Of a DNA stretch of 26,252 bases, positions 7,680 through 15,194 are shown piece after piece. The notes under the pieces are model-generated. The model made no database searches and had not been told where the DNA came from. It saw only the letters and a program-made list of their open reading frames with translations. Made by a program: the position numbers and the translations under genes. The first letter of the stretch is position 1, and each line of letters begins with the position of its first letter. Origin of the DNA: DAIUCA01 sp964613675 (GTDB lineage Bacteria > Pseudomonadota > Gammaproteobacteria > Competibacterales > Competibacteraceae); contig CAZTIH010000027.1 in NCBI GenBank assembly GCA_964613675.1, positions 1-26,252 of the forward strand, read 5' to 3'.

Positions 7680-8611
7680 TGGGCTTTCTGCTCAAGCGAA
7701 TTTTACAGATGGCCGTCGTGTTGGCGGTGATGTCGGGGGTGATTTACGGGCTACTGGGCTTGATGCCGGGGGATCCGATTGTATTGGCACAAATGGAAAA
7801 CCCGCATTTAACGGCGGAGGACATCGCTCGTCTCAAGGCGCTTCACGGTTTAGATCAGCCCTTGTGGATGCGTTGGCAAACATGGCTGTGGCGGGCATTG
7901 CAGGGAGATTTTGGGGATTCGCGGCTTTACCAACGGCCCGTGAGTGAGCTGATCCCGGGGGCGTTGTGGAACAGTTTGCAATTGCTGTTGACGAGTCTGC
8001 TATTGGCGTTACTGATTGCGTTGCCTTGCGGGACTTTGGCGGCGTTATTTCCCCGAAGCGCGGTGGATTACGCCGTGAGTACATTGAGCGTTATTGGGGT
8101 ATCTACGCCGAATTTTTGGCTGAGTTTATTGCTGATCACGGTATTTGCGGTGATGTTGGGACAGCTACCGGCGGGGGGCCAAGGGGATTGGCGGCATTTA
8201 GTTCTGCCCGTGATGGCGCTGACACTTTCCAGTGTGGGGGCGTATTTGCGGTTTGTGCGCAACGGGTTAAGCGAGGTGATGCAACGGGATTTTATTCGGA
8301 CGGCGCGGGCTAAGGGACTGTCGCGACCGCAGGTGGTATGGCGTCATGCGGCCCGTAACGCATTGATTTCGTTCATTACATTGCTGTGTTTGGATTTAGG
8401 CTCGTTGGTCTCGGGGGCGTTGATTGTGGAGACGCTGTTTGTGTGGCCAGGCATGGGCAAACTCACTTACGACGCGGTGATGGCAAGCGATTACAACTTA
8501 GCGATGGCTTGTTTGATGCTGGTCACGCTCATGACATTATTGGGCAACTTGGTGGCGGACGGGGTGCAATATCTTCTCGATCCTCGGCTACACCATCTCA
8601 GGAGGGCATGA
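7676..8611 (+). CDS. Peptide-type ABC transporter permease, DppB/OppB family
   Basis: 311 aa inner-membrane permease. It opens with the family N-terminus MMGFLLKRILQMAVVLAVMSGVIYGLLGLMPGDPI, has about six hydrophobic segments, and carries the cytoplasmic EAA loop RTARAKGLSRPQVVWRHAARNAL (about 208-230) that docks the ATPase. The C-terminus VETLFVWPGMGKLTYDAV is typical of the family. The start ATG (7676) overlaps the end of the binding-protein gene; the second Met (7679) is an equally possible start. It is followed 1 bp later by the partner permease. It forms the translocation channel as a heterodimer with that product. Confidence 0.92.
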   Translation: MMGFLLKRILQMAVVLAVMSGVIYGLLGLMPGDPIVLAQMENPHLTAEDIARLKALHGLDQPLWMRWQTWLWRALQGDFGDSRLYQRPVSELIPGALWNSLQLLLTSLLLALLIALPCGTLAALFPRSAVDYAVSTLSVIGVSTPNFWLSLLLITVFAVMLGQLPAGGQGDWRHLVLPVMALTLSSVGAYLRFVRNGLSEVMQRDFIRTARAKGLSRPQVVWRHAARNALISFITLLCLDLGSLVSGALIVETLFVWPGMGKLTYDAVMASDYNLAMACLMLVTLMTLLGNLVADGVQYLLDPRLHHLRRA

Positions 8612-8612
8612 A

Positions 8613-9638
8613 GTGTTGCCTCGTTTATTTCGCCCGATTTCTGCCGTCTCGCGCCGAGAAACCCCTACGACCTTACTGGCGAGTCATCGGTTACGACTGC
8701 ATTTAGCGCCTTCACCGCGCAGTTGGCAGCGATTTTGCCGACACCGACTGGCGGTTATTGCGCTTATTTTCCTTACTTTACTGATTTTGCTTTGCAGCAG
8801 TGCCTATTTTTGGCAACAGCGGTTGGGGGTAGATCCGACCATTGTGGATTTATTCCATCGGCTACAACCGGCCAATTCGCGGAATTTGCTGGGAACCGAT
8901 GAATTAGGGCGGGATATTGCGCTAAGATTGTTGTATGGCGGCCAAATTTCCTTACTGGTTGGGATTGTGGGCGCTATTTTAGCGACGACCGTGGGAACAT
9001 TTTTGGGATTACTCGCCGGCTATCGAGGGGGATGGGTAGAGATTTTGGTGATGCGGCTTGCGGACGGGCTACTTTCATTACCAATATTACCTTTGCTCAT
9101 TGTGTTGGCATCCTTGGACGGAACGGTGATGCTGACTTTGTTGCTTCAAGCCCTTCAGCTCGAAAATCATCCATTTGCGGAATATGTGCTGTTCCCATTT
9201 CAGAGTGACTGGGGGAGCGTATTGGGACTGATTGCACTGATTGCGTGCTTGGGATGGCCGTTAGCGGCCCGCCTGGTGTACACCGCGACGCGCAATATTT
9301 GTTGTCGTCCGTTTATAAAGGGAGCAGAGGCGATTGGTGCGACGCCAACGCGGATTTTGTGGCGTCATGTCCTCCCCCATGTGCTGAGTGCGTCGGTAAT
9401 TGCCGCGACGTTGGGGATGGGAAACATCATTTTATTGGAATCGGTTTTGAGTTTTTTGGGCCTGGGCATTCGACCCCCGTTGGCAAGTTGGGGAAGTCTG
9501 TTGACCAATGCACAGGAGCTGACCTACACCGCTCCCTACTTAGCCATATTTCCGGGGGGGCTAATTTTGCTGACGGCGCTGAGTTGCAATTTAATCGGGG
9601 ATGGCTTAGCAGATGCGCTCAATCCCGAACAAGTGTGA
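8613..9638 (+). CDS. Peptide-type ABC transporter permease, DppC/OppC family
   Basis: 341 aa, longer than most DppC proteins (about 300 aa). The extra length lies in a 45-residue hydrophilic N-terminus and an insertion around 170-200 (QLENHPFAEYVLFPFQSDWGS) between membrane segments. LLGTDELGRDIALRLLYGGQISL (92 on) is the family signature, and the EAA loop is KGAEAIGATPTRILWRHVLPHVL (236-258). The start is GTG 8613, placed by GGAGGG (8601-8606) at a good distance; the previous gene ends at 8611. No ATP-binding subunits (DppD/F) follow: the next gene is pyrB after 85 bp, so the ATPases must be encoded elsewhere or shared. Confidence 0.9.
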   Translation: MLPRLFRPISAVSRRETPTTLLASHRLRLHLAPSPRSWQRFCRHRLAVIALIFLTLLILLCSSAYFWQQRLGVDPTIVDLFHRLQPANSRNLLGTDELGRDIALRLLYGGQISLLVGIVGAILATTVGTFLGLLAGYRGGWVEILVMRLADGLLSLPILPLLIVLASLDGTVMLTLLLQALQLENHPFAEYVLFPFQSDWGSVLGLIALIACLGWPLAARLVYTATRNICCRPFIKGAEAIGATPTRILWRHVLPHVLSASVIAATLGMGNIILLESVLSFLGLGIRPPLASWGSLLTNAQELTYTAPYLAIFPGGLILLTALSCNLIGDGLADALNPEQV

Positions 9639-9723
9639 TTTAACGCCTTAAAATTCAGGGTTTTTTGGAACTTATCGGGGGCAGTGAGGGTTCTATGCGC
9701 AACTGTCACTTGTGAGCGTAACC

Positions 9724-10749
9724 ATGTCCCCCGAACCCCCTGAGATATTCCATGTGATTGATCCGCGTCAGTTTAGTCGGGTGCAACTCGACGAATTGTG
9801 CCAACTCACCGACGCGGTACGTTATCTCGCTAAAACCCGACACGGTGCGTTATTTCTGCAAAATCTCTTACCGCACAAACGCGCGATGTTGTACTTCACG
9901 CAGCCGTCAACGCGGACATTTTTATCTTTCAACAATGCGTGTCACATTTTAGGAATCCGAACGAGTGAAATCCGTGATCCGTCGATTTCGTCGGAAATTA
10001 AGGGAGAAAGTCAGGAAGATAGCTTACGAACCTTCAGCGCTTATGCAGATGTGATCGTGATGCGGACTTGGGAGGAGGGATTAGCAAACCGTACCGCGAC
10101 CATGATGGATGCTTTTCCGCGACGGGTGCCAGTCATTAATGCGGGGAGTGGTAAGGATTTGCACCCTACGCAGGCGTTACTCGATGTTTACACCTTGCAA
10201 AACAGCTTTAGTTATCGGGGTGGCTTTGCTCACAAGGTGGTGGGGTTAATGGGGGACTTAAAGCGGGGGCGCACGGTTCGCTCGTTGTGTTACTTAATGC
10301 GACTCTATGCGGGTGTGCGATTGGTGTTGATTTCTCCGCCCGAGTATGCGCTTGGGGAAGATGTCAAGGCGTATCTACGAGAACACCAAGTGGAATTTGA
10401 AGAAGTCACGGATTTACATAGCGTTTTGCCCCAGCTTGATGCGATTTACGTCACGCGCTTGCAATCTGAACACGATAAGCGAGAGGGAACGGCTGCGGTG
10501 TTCGAGTATGCGCGGTACAGCTTGGGGACGGACGAAATGACGCGCTTGAAGGCCGATGCCATCGTCATGCACCCCTTGCCTCGTGGCCCGGAACTTTCGA
10601 TGTCGGTTGATAACGATCCACGGGCAACTTACTGGCGTCAGGAGCGCAATGGCATGTGGATGCGGGTGGCGTTGTTGCTGAAAATTTTCAAAGTAGAGAC
10701 GGCGGTGATGGAGGCGATGGGGCCTGTATCTCCCATACCGCGCCACTAA
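9724..10749 (+). CDS. pyrB: Aspartate carbamoyltransferase, catalytic chain
   Basis: 341 aa from ATG 9724; a GTG at 9712 would add four residues, and I cannot decide between them. The enzyme joins carbamoyl phosphate and L-aspartate to N-carbamoyl-L-aspartate, the committed step of pyrimidine synthesis. Visible motifs (numbered from the GTG) are STRT at 66-69 and HPTQALLD at 151-158 for carbamoyl phosphate; KGES at 97-100, equivalent to the mobile Lys loop; and HPLPRG at 287-292 in the aspartate domain. HPTQALLD and HPLPR favour the aspartate over the ornithine enzyme. It is longer than E. coli PyrB (311 aa), with extra residues around 255-275. No pyrI or pyrC lies next to it. It is convergent with rho, 24 bp apart. 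Confidence 0.88.
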   Translation: MSPEPPEIFHVIDPRQFSRVQLDELCQLTDAVRYLAKTRHGALFLQNLLPHKRAMLYFTQPSTRTFLSFNNACHILGIRTSEIRDPSISSEIKGESQEDSLRTFSAYADVIVMRTWEEGLANRTATMMDAFPRRVPVINAGSGKDLHPTQALLDVYTLQNSFSYRGGFAHKVVGLMGDLKRGRTVRSLCYLMRLYAGVRLVLISPPEYALGEDVKAYLREHQVEFEEVTDLHSVLPQLDAIYVTRLQSEHDKREGTAAVFEYARYSLGTDEMTRLKADAIVMHPLPRGPELSMSVDNDPRATYWRQERNGMWMRVALLLKIFKVETAVMEAMGPVSPIPRH

Positions 10750-10773
10750 GCCGACCCATAATTGGCTAACCGA

Positions 10774-12030
10774 CTAGCGCTTCATCGAATCGAAAAAGTC
10801 GTTATTCGTTTTCGTTCCCTTCAGACGTTCTAATAAAAACTCCATGGCCTGCGTTTCTTCCATCGGATGGAGGATTTTCCGCAAAATCCAAACCCGTTGC
10901 AGATTATCTTGATCGACGAGCAACTCTTCGCGGCGCGTCCCTGAGCGATTGATATTGATTGCGGGATAAATGCGTTTTTCTGAAATCGTGCGCGACAAAT
11001 GAATTTCCTGATTGCCTGTGCCTTTGAATTCCTCGTAGATCACGTCGTCCATGCGCGAACCCGTGTCGATAAGGGCGGTGGCGATGATTGTCAAACTGCC
11101 GCCTTCCTCGATATTGCGGGCGGCCCCAAAGAAGCGTTTAGGGCGATGTAGGGCGTTGGCGTCAACCCCCCCTGTGAGCACTTTCCCCGAGGACGGCACA
11201 ACCATGTTGTAGGCGCGAGCAAGGCGTGTAATGGAATCGAGGAGGATCACGACATCTCGTTTATGTTCGACGAGCCGTTTGGCTTTTTCGATGACCATTT
11301 CAGCCACCTGTACATGACGACTGGCGGGTTCGTCGAAGGTGCTGGAGACCACTTCGCCCCTTACAGAACGCTGCATTTCGGTGACTTCTTCGGGCCGTTC
11401 GTCGATGAGCAGAACGATCAGATAACATTCGGGGTGGTTAGCGGCGATGGACTGCGCAATGTTCTGCAACATCATCGTTTTCCCCGACTTTGGTGGCGAG
11501 ACAATGAGGCCCCGCTGGCCTTTCCCGATGGGCGCGACTAAGTCGATGGTGCGGGCGGTAATATCTTCGGTACTGCCATTACCACGTTCTAAACAGAATC
11601 GTTTAAGGGCATGTAACGGCGTTAAATTTTCAAAGAGAACCTTGCTTTTCGCATTTTCGGGGGGTTCAAAATTGATGGTTTTAACCTTCAGCAAAGCGAA
11701 ATAACGTTCGTTGTCCTTAGGGGGACGAATTCGACCACTAACCGCATCTCCCGTGCGCAAGTTGAAGCGTTTAATTTGACTTGGCGCCACGTAAACATCG
11801 TCTGTACACGCCATATACGAGCTATCCGCCGAACGTAAAAAACCAAAGCCATCAGACATGATTTCGAGGACGCCATCGCCATAAATTTCGTCCCCGTTGC
11901 GGGCGTGAGCTTTCAGAATCGTGAAAATCACGTCCTGTTTGCGGGCGCGAGAAATGCCATCTAATTTTAACTGTTGAGCAGCATTAAATAGCTCTGTCGC
12001 CGACTTTTGCTTTAATTCGGTCAGATTCAT
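10774..12030 (-). CDS. rho: Transcription termination factor Rho
   Basis: 418 aa, one residue off the E. coli length. Rho is a hexameric RNA-dependent ATPase that ends transcription of untranslated RNA. Residues 1-47 are the N-terminal helical domain and 50-125 the cold-shock-like primary RNA-binding domain (GDGVLEIMSDGFGFLRS). Walker A is SPPKSGKT (178-185, where E. coli has APPKAGKT), catalytic Glu211 follows in LLIDERPEEVTEM, Walker B ends VVILLDS with Asp265, the Q-loop is around LTGGVDANALHRPKRFFGAARN, and the R-loop region is EEFKGTGNQEIHL. The start at 12030 has no strong Shine-Dalgarno sequence. It is divergent from rhlB (166 bp). In E. coli rhlB and rho flank trxA; trxA is absent here. 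Confidence 0.98.
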   Translation of the reverse strand: MNLTELKQKSATELFNAAQQLKLDGISRARKQDVIFTILKAHARNGDEIYGDGVLEIMSDGFGFLRSADSSYMACTDDVYVAPSQIKRFNLRTGDAVSGRIRPPKDNERYFALLKVKTINFEPPENAKSKVLFENLTPLHALKRFCLERGNGSTEDITARTIDLVAPIGKGQRGLIVSPPKSGKTMMLQNIAQSIAANHPECYLIVLLIDERPEEVTEMQRSVRGEVVSSTFDEPASRHVQVAEMVIEKAKRLVEHKRDVVILLDSITRLARAYNMVVPSSGKVLTGGVDANALHRPKRFFGAARNIEEGGSLTIIATALIDTGSRMDDVIYEEFKGTGNQEIHLSRTISEKRIYPAININRSGTRREELLVDQDNLQRVWILRKILHPMEETQAMEFLLERLKGTKTNNDFFDSMKR

Positions 12031-12138
12031 TTTCAGAGATTACGGGTGACTTTATTAGAAAGAGGAGGACGGTGCATCGTGCGGGGTAAGCGAGAAATTG
12101 TCGCTTTAAGTTATTCAAATGACCGTATCATGGTCTTA

Positions 12139-12168
12139 ATTAGACTGTCTAGTTATGCTGTAGATCAA
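12139..12168 (-). promoter_or_regulatory. Candidate sigma70 promoter for rho
   Basis: On the minus strand TTGATC (12168-12163) precedes TCTAAT (12144-12139) by 18 nt: four of six and five of six consensus bases. It would give a leader of about 100 nt before the rho ATG, compatible with the long attenuated rho leader known in enterics. The -10 overlaps a perfect palindrome TAGACTGTCTA (12141-12151). Confidence 0.35.
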
Positions 12169-12196
12169 CGAATATTCTGGTTTTTAGAGTCATTTT

Positions 12197-13414
12197 ATGC
12201 AACATCTTACCCCCCTTTCTTTCCAAGCATTGGCGTTGGAAGACTGCTTAAAACAAGCCCTTAGCGACAGTGGTATTCACTTTTGTACCCCCATTCAAGC
12301 CGCAACCTTATGTCTTACGCGGGGCAATCTGAACGTAGCCGGTCAGGCGCAAACCGGGACGGGAAAAACACTCGCTTTTCTGCTAACGACGATGGATTTT
12401 CTCTTAAAACACCCCGTGGAGGAAAATAAGAAAGGTCCTTGGGCGGTGATTTTTCTCCCCACGCGGGAACTCGCCATGCAAGTTTTTCGGGAGGCCCAAA
12501 TAGTTGGCAAATACAGTGGCCTGAAAAGCGTGTTGATTTACGGCGGGTTGGATTACGAAAAGCAGCGCAGTGCCGTCCAAAAGCCGTTTGATATTTTAAT
12601 TTGTACGCCCGGACGCACCATTGATTATTACAAACAGGGGGCAATGAATTTCGATAATGTCGAGGTTGTGGTTATTGACGAGGCCGATCGGATGTTCGAT
12701 TTGGGGTTTATTTCGGATCTACGCTATCTGCTACGCAAAATGCCCCCGCCCGAACAGCGGCTGAATCTGCTGTTTTCAGCTACGCTTTCTGCAAGAGTGA
12801 CGGAATTGGCATACGAATATCTGGGGGATCCGCAAATCATCCGAATTAACCCCCATGCGATGACCACAAATAATGTGGTGCAGCAGCTTTGTCATGTTGC
12901 AGAAGCCGAAAAACCCGAAGTGCTAAAAGCGCTGTTAAAACACCAGATTCAGTCCCAAAAAACCGTGATTTTCGTCAATACCAAACGTACTGGTGAGACT
13001 TTGTGTCGGGAGTTGCGTCAAGAGGGCATTAATGCGACCCACCTTTCCGGCGATGTTCCCCAAAACACTCGCGAAAAGATGTTGAGTGACTTTAAGCAGG
13101 GAATTTGTAATTTACTAATCGCGACGGATGTGGCAGCAAGAGGTTTGCACATCGACGACGTAGAGTTTGTGGTGAATTATGACCTACCCCAGGATGCCGC
13201 AAATTATGTTCATCGGATTGGGCGAACAGCGCGAATTGGTAAGGCGGGGCGTGCTATTAGTCTTGCGTGTGAACGTTATGTTTATTCGCTTGAAGAAATC
13301 GAACAATATCTGGGACATCCTATCGAAGCAGTGTTGGCAGATGAATTTTTGACAAGCCGTAAAAACGACGATCAAAATCCACCTGCATTCAATAACGAAC
13401 CCGCTCTCTTTTAA
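12197..13414 (+). CDS. rhlB: ATP-dependent RNA helicase RhlB (DEAD-box)
   Basis: 405 aa; E. coli RhlB is 421 aa, and the difference is a shorter basic tail. In enterics RhlB unwinds structured RNA for the RNase E degradosome. The order is Q motif (FCTPIQ, 29-34), motif I AQTGTGKT (51-58), Ia PTRELA (88-93), Ib TPGR (137-140), DEAD (161-164), SAT (194-196), ATDVAARGLHI (309-319) and HRIGRTAR (339-346). I prefer RhlB over other DEAD-box paralogues because of the N-terminal TPLSFQALAL block, the IDYYKQGAMNFDNV segment, and its place beside rho. The RNase E-binding region cannot be judged by eye. It starts at ATG 12197 with a weak AGAG. The next gene begins 27 bp downstream. Confidence 0.93.
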   Translation: MQHLTPLSFQALALEDCLKQALSDSGIHFCTPIQAATLCLTRGNLNVAGQAQTGTGKTLAFLLTTMDFLLKHPVEENKKGPWAVIFLPTRELAMQVFREAQIVGKYSGLKSVLIYGGLDYEKQRSAVQKPFDILICTPGRTIDYYKQGAMNFDNVEVVVIDEADRMFDLGFISDLRYLLRKMPPPEQRLNLLFSATLSARVTELAYEYLGDPQIIRINPHAMTTNNVVQQLCHVAEAEKPEVLKALLKHQIQSQKTVIFVNTKRTGETLCRELRQEGINATHLSGDVPQNTREKMLSDFKQGICNLLIATDVAARGLHIDDVEFVVNYDLPQDAANYVHRIGRTARIGKAGRAISLACERYVYSLEEIEQYLGHPIEAVLADEFLTSRKNDDQNPPAFNNEPALF

Positions 13415-13441
13415 TTCCTTACTCATCGCATTTTCTCAATC

Positions 13442-13816
13442 ATGCTGCTCGTCAAAGACATCCGAGGTTTGAATTACACAGCAAAAAGTCGTTGGGCGGG
13501 GAAGCATCACCGTGCCGAATACTTTTCCAAGTTCAAATGGGCGGTTGTCGATCATGCACATACCGAATGGGAAACCGTTTTAGCGTGTTTTTTTGAGTAT
13601 GAGGATGCTAAACACTACACCCGCGCCATGCACGAACTCTCCGCTCCCCAACTCGACCTCATTCGCCAAGCCTATCAACGCTACGGCGATACCCATCGCT
13701 GGACAACCTTTCAAGGGGAAGCCATCCCTCGCTGGGAAGAGTTGCCAGAAGCCGAAAAACTCGCCTGGGTTCGGGCGATTCTCCCACTCCTTTCCTCCGC
13801 ACCAAACTCGCCGTAA
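13442..13816 (+). CDS. Small conserved-looking hypothetical protein
   Basis: 124 aa, not recognised. It is hydrophilic, with no signal peptide or membrane segment and many aromatic residues (nine Trp). The C-terminal half holds WTTFQGEAIPRWEELPEAEKLAWVRAI (87-113); a short 'W..LP..E..AW' pattern of this type recurs in many small proteobacterial and phage proteins and is probably a helix-turn-helix-shaped packing motif rather than a catalytic site. No Shine-Dalgarno sequence is visible before the ATG. It sits 27 bp after rhlB and 58 bp before glnB on the same strand, so it may be read from the rhlB promoter. Codon use matches the neighbours, which supports a real gene. Confidence 0.7.
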   Translation: MLLVKDIRGLNYTAKSRWAGKHHRAEYFSKFKWAVVDHAHTEWETVLACFFEYEDAKHYTRAMHELSAPQLDLIRQAYQRYGDTHRWTTFQGEAIPRWEELPEAEKLAWVRAILPLLSSAPNSP

Positions 13817-13840
13817 CGCATTGAGCAGTCACGGGTTTTC

Positions 13841-13849
13841 TTATCCACA
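13841..13849 (+). promoter_or_regulatory. Single perfect DnaA-box sequence upstream of glnB
   Basis: TTATCCACA matches the strong E. coli DnaA box R1 exactly and lies 26 nt upstream of the glnB start. There is no cluster of boxes, so this is no origin. It could be a DnaA-regulated promoter site or chance. Confidence 0.3.
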
Positions 13850-13874
13850 AAATACTTAATGAGGAGTTAATGCT

Positions 13875-14213
13875 ATGAAAATGGTCAGTGCCATCATCAA
13901 ACCCTTCAAACTCGATGAAGTTCGAGAAGCGCTTTCAGACATCGGTGTTCAAGGAATGACCGTCACTGAAATTAAGGGATTTGGTCGTCAGAAAGGTCAT
14001 ACAGAACTGTATCGCGGTACAGAATATGTGGTCGATTTTCTGCCCAAAGTGAAGCTCGAAATCGCTGTGGACGATGCGATTGTCGATCAAGTCATTGAAT
14101 TGATTAGCCGCACAGCCAATACCGGTAAAATTGGCGATGGCAAAATCTTTATCTACTCGCTTGAGAATGTCGTTCGTATCCGAACGGGTGAGACGGGTTC
14201 ACAAGCGCTGTAA
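13875..14213 (+). CDS. glnB: Nitrogen regulatory protein P-II
   Basis: 112 aa, the standard PII length. The trimeric sensor binds ATP/ADP and 2-oxoglutarate, and is uridylylated to signal nitrogen status to glutamine synthetase adenylyltransferase and NtrB. The T-loop GHTELYRGTEYVVDFLPKVK is intact with uridylylation site Tyr51; TGKIGDGKIF and VVRIRTGE are the B- and C-loop signatures. Asp54 and the lack of an amtB neighbour favour GlnB over GlnK, but the distinction is weak from sequence alone. A strong AGGAG lies 8-9 nt before the ATG. A good intrinsic terminator follows at 14246-14269, so this gene closes its transcription unit ahead of the cox operon. Confidence 0.95.
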   Translation: MKMVSAIIKPFKLDEVREALSDIGVQGMTVTEIKGFGRQKGHTELYRGTEYVVDFLPKVKLEIAVDDAIVDQVIELISRTANTGKIGDGKIFIYSLENVVRIRTGETGSQAL

Positions 14214-14245
14214 CCCATTTTTTTAGGCGTTACATTTAATAAGAG

Positions 14246-14269
14246 CGGTGAGTAACTCTCGCCGTTTTT
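14246..14269 (+). terminator. Intrinsic terminator after glnB
   Basis: CGGTGAG (14246-14252) and CTCGCCG (14258-14264) form a 7-bp stem with one G-U pair around a TAACT loop, followed by TTTTT (14265-14269). It lies 33 bp after the glnB stop and separates it from coxB. Confidence 0.75.
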
Positions 14270-14326
14270 AGTTGGTGCGACGCGGAATTTTGAACGCCCA
14301 AACCCCCTAAATGTTCTCAGATGACG

Positions 14327-14351
14327 CTTTAGCGACCTTTGTACGCTAAAG
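14327..14351. repeat. Perfect 8-bp inverted repeat upstream of the cox operon
   Basis: CTTTAGCG (14327-14334) and CGCTAAAG (14344-14351) are perfect arms around 9 nt, ending 27 nt before the coxB ATG. In RNA this is a hairpin just above the GAGGA ribosome-binding site; in DNA it could be an operator for a dimeric regulator. There is no T-tract, so it is unlikely to be a terminator. The function is unknown. Confidence 0.6.
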
Positions 14352-14378
14352 ATCTGCATCTATTTTGAGGAACACCAA

Positions 14379-15194
14379 ATGAAGCCGTTTATCTGGGGCC
14401 TGTTTATGACTGTTTGCGCGACGACCGCGACCGCGTGGCAAACTAACATGACGCAAGGGGTAACGCCGATTAGTCAAGACGTTTACCATCTTCACATGAC
14501 AATTTTCTGGATTTGCGTAGCCATCGCCGTTGTAGTGTTTGGGGTAATGATTTACTCCATTATTCACCACCGTAAATCTTGTCATCCGAATGCGGCGCAG
14601 TTCCACGAAAGCACTACAGTAGAAATCATTTGGACGGTAATTCCCTTTATTATTCTGATCGCTATGGCCTTTCCCGCGACAAAAACCTTAATTGCAATGG
14701 AAAGTACGCAATATCCTTACCTCACGGTAAAAGTCACGGGGTATCAATGGCGTTGGGAATACGAGTATTTGGGGGAGGATATACGGTTTGTCAGTGCGCT
14801 GAGTACTCCGCCTGAACAGATGCTGAATCAAGAACCTAAAGATGAGCATTATCTGCTCGATGTCGATAAGCCGCTTGTACTGCCCGTAGGGAGAAAAATC
14901 CGCTTTTTAATTACGGCAGCCGATGTCAATCATGCGTGGTGGGTGCCCGCTTTGGGGTTCAAGCGCGACGCCATTCCAGGCTATGTCAATGATAGTTGGG
15001 CCATTATCGAGAAACCGGGGATTTATCGCGGCCAATGTGCCGAACTCTGCGGACGGTTTCATGGATTTATGCCCATTGTCGTCGTCGCAAAACCCTTAGC
15101 CGAATACGAGCAATGGTTAGCCGAAAATAAATCGGAAAATCAGTCAGTTAACCCACAAGTTGCCACCGTTACGACCGGAGTAAACGCACTATGA
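14379..15194 (+). CDS. coxB: Cytochrome c oxidase subunit II
   Basis: 271 aa. It accepts electrons from cytochrome c at the dinuclear CuA centre on the periplasmic side. A signal-like N-terminus is followed by two membrane helices (about 39-62 and 83-105) and a cupredoxin domain. All CuA ligands are present: His185 in VNHAWWVP, Cys220, Glu222, Cys224, His228 and Met231 in CAELCGRFHGFM. GYQWRWEYEY (121-130) is the aromatic electron-entry region. There is no C-terminal haem-binding CXXCH, so this is the plain aa3-type subunit and not a caa3 fusion. GAGGA precedes the ATG, and the TGA overlaps the coxA ATG (ATGA). First gene of coxB-coxA-cox11-coxC. Confidence 0.97.
   Translation: MKPFIWGLFMTVCATTATAWQTNMTQGVTPISQDVYHLHMTIFWICVAIAVVVFGVMIYSIIHHRKSCHPNAAQFHESTTVEIIWTVIPFIILIAMAFPATKTLIAMESTQYPYLTVKVTGYQWRWEYEYLGEDIRFVSALSTPPEQMLNQEPKDEHYLLDVDKPLVLPVGRKIRFLITAADVNHAWWVPALGFKRDAIPGYVNDSWAIIEKPGIYRGQCAELCGRFHGFMPIVVVAKPLAEYEQWLAENKSENQSVNPQVATVTTGVNAL

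Noticed and set aside
9639..9711. Possible terminator (CCT...AGG followed by TTTTTT) between the permease gene and pyrB
   Set aside because: The stem is only three to four pairs; too weak to call.
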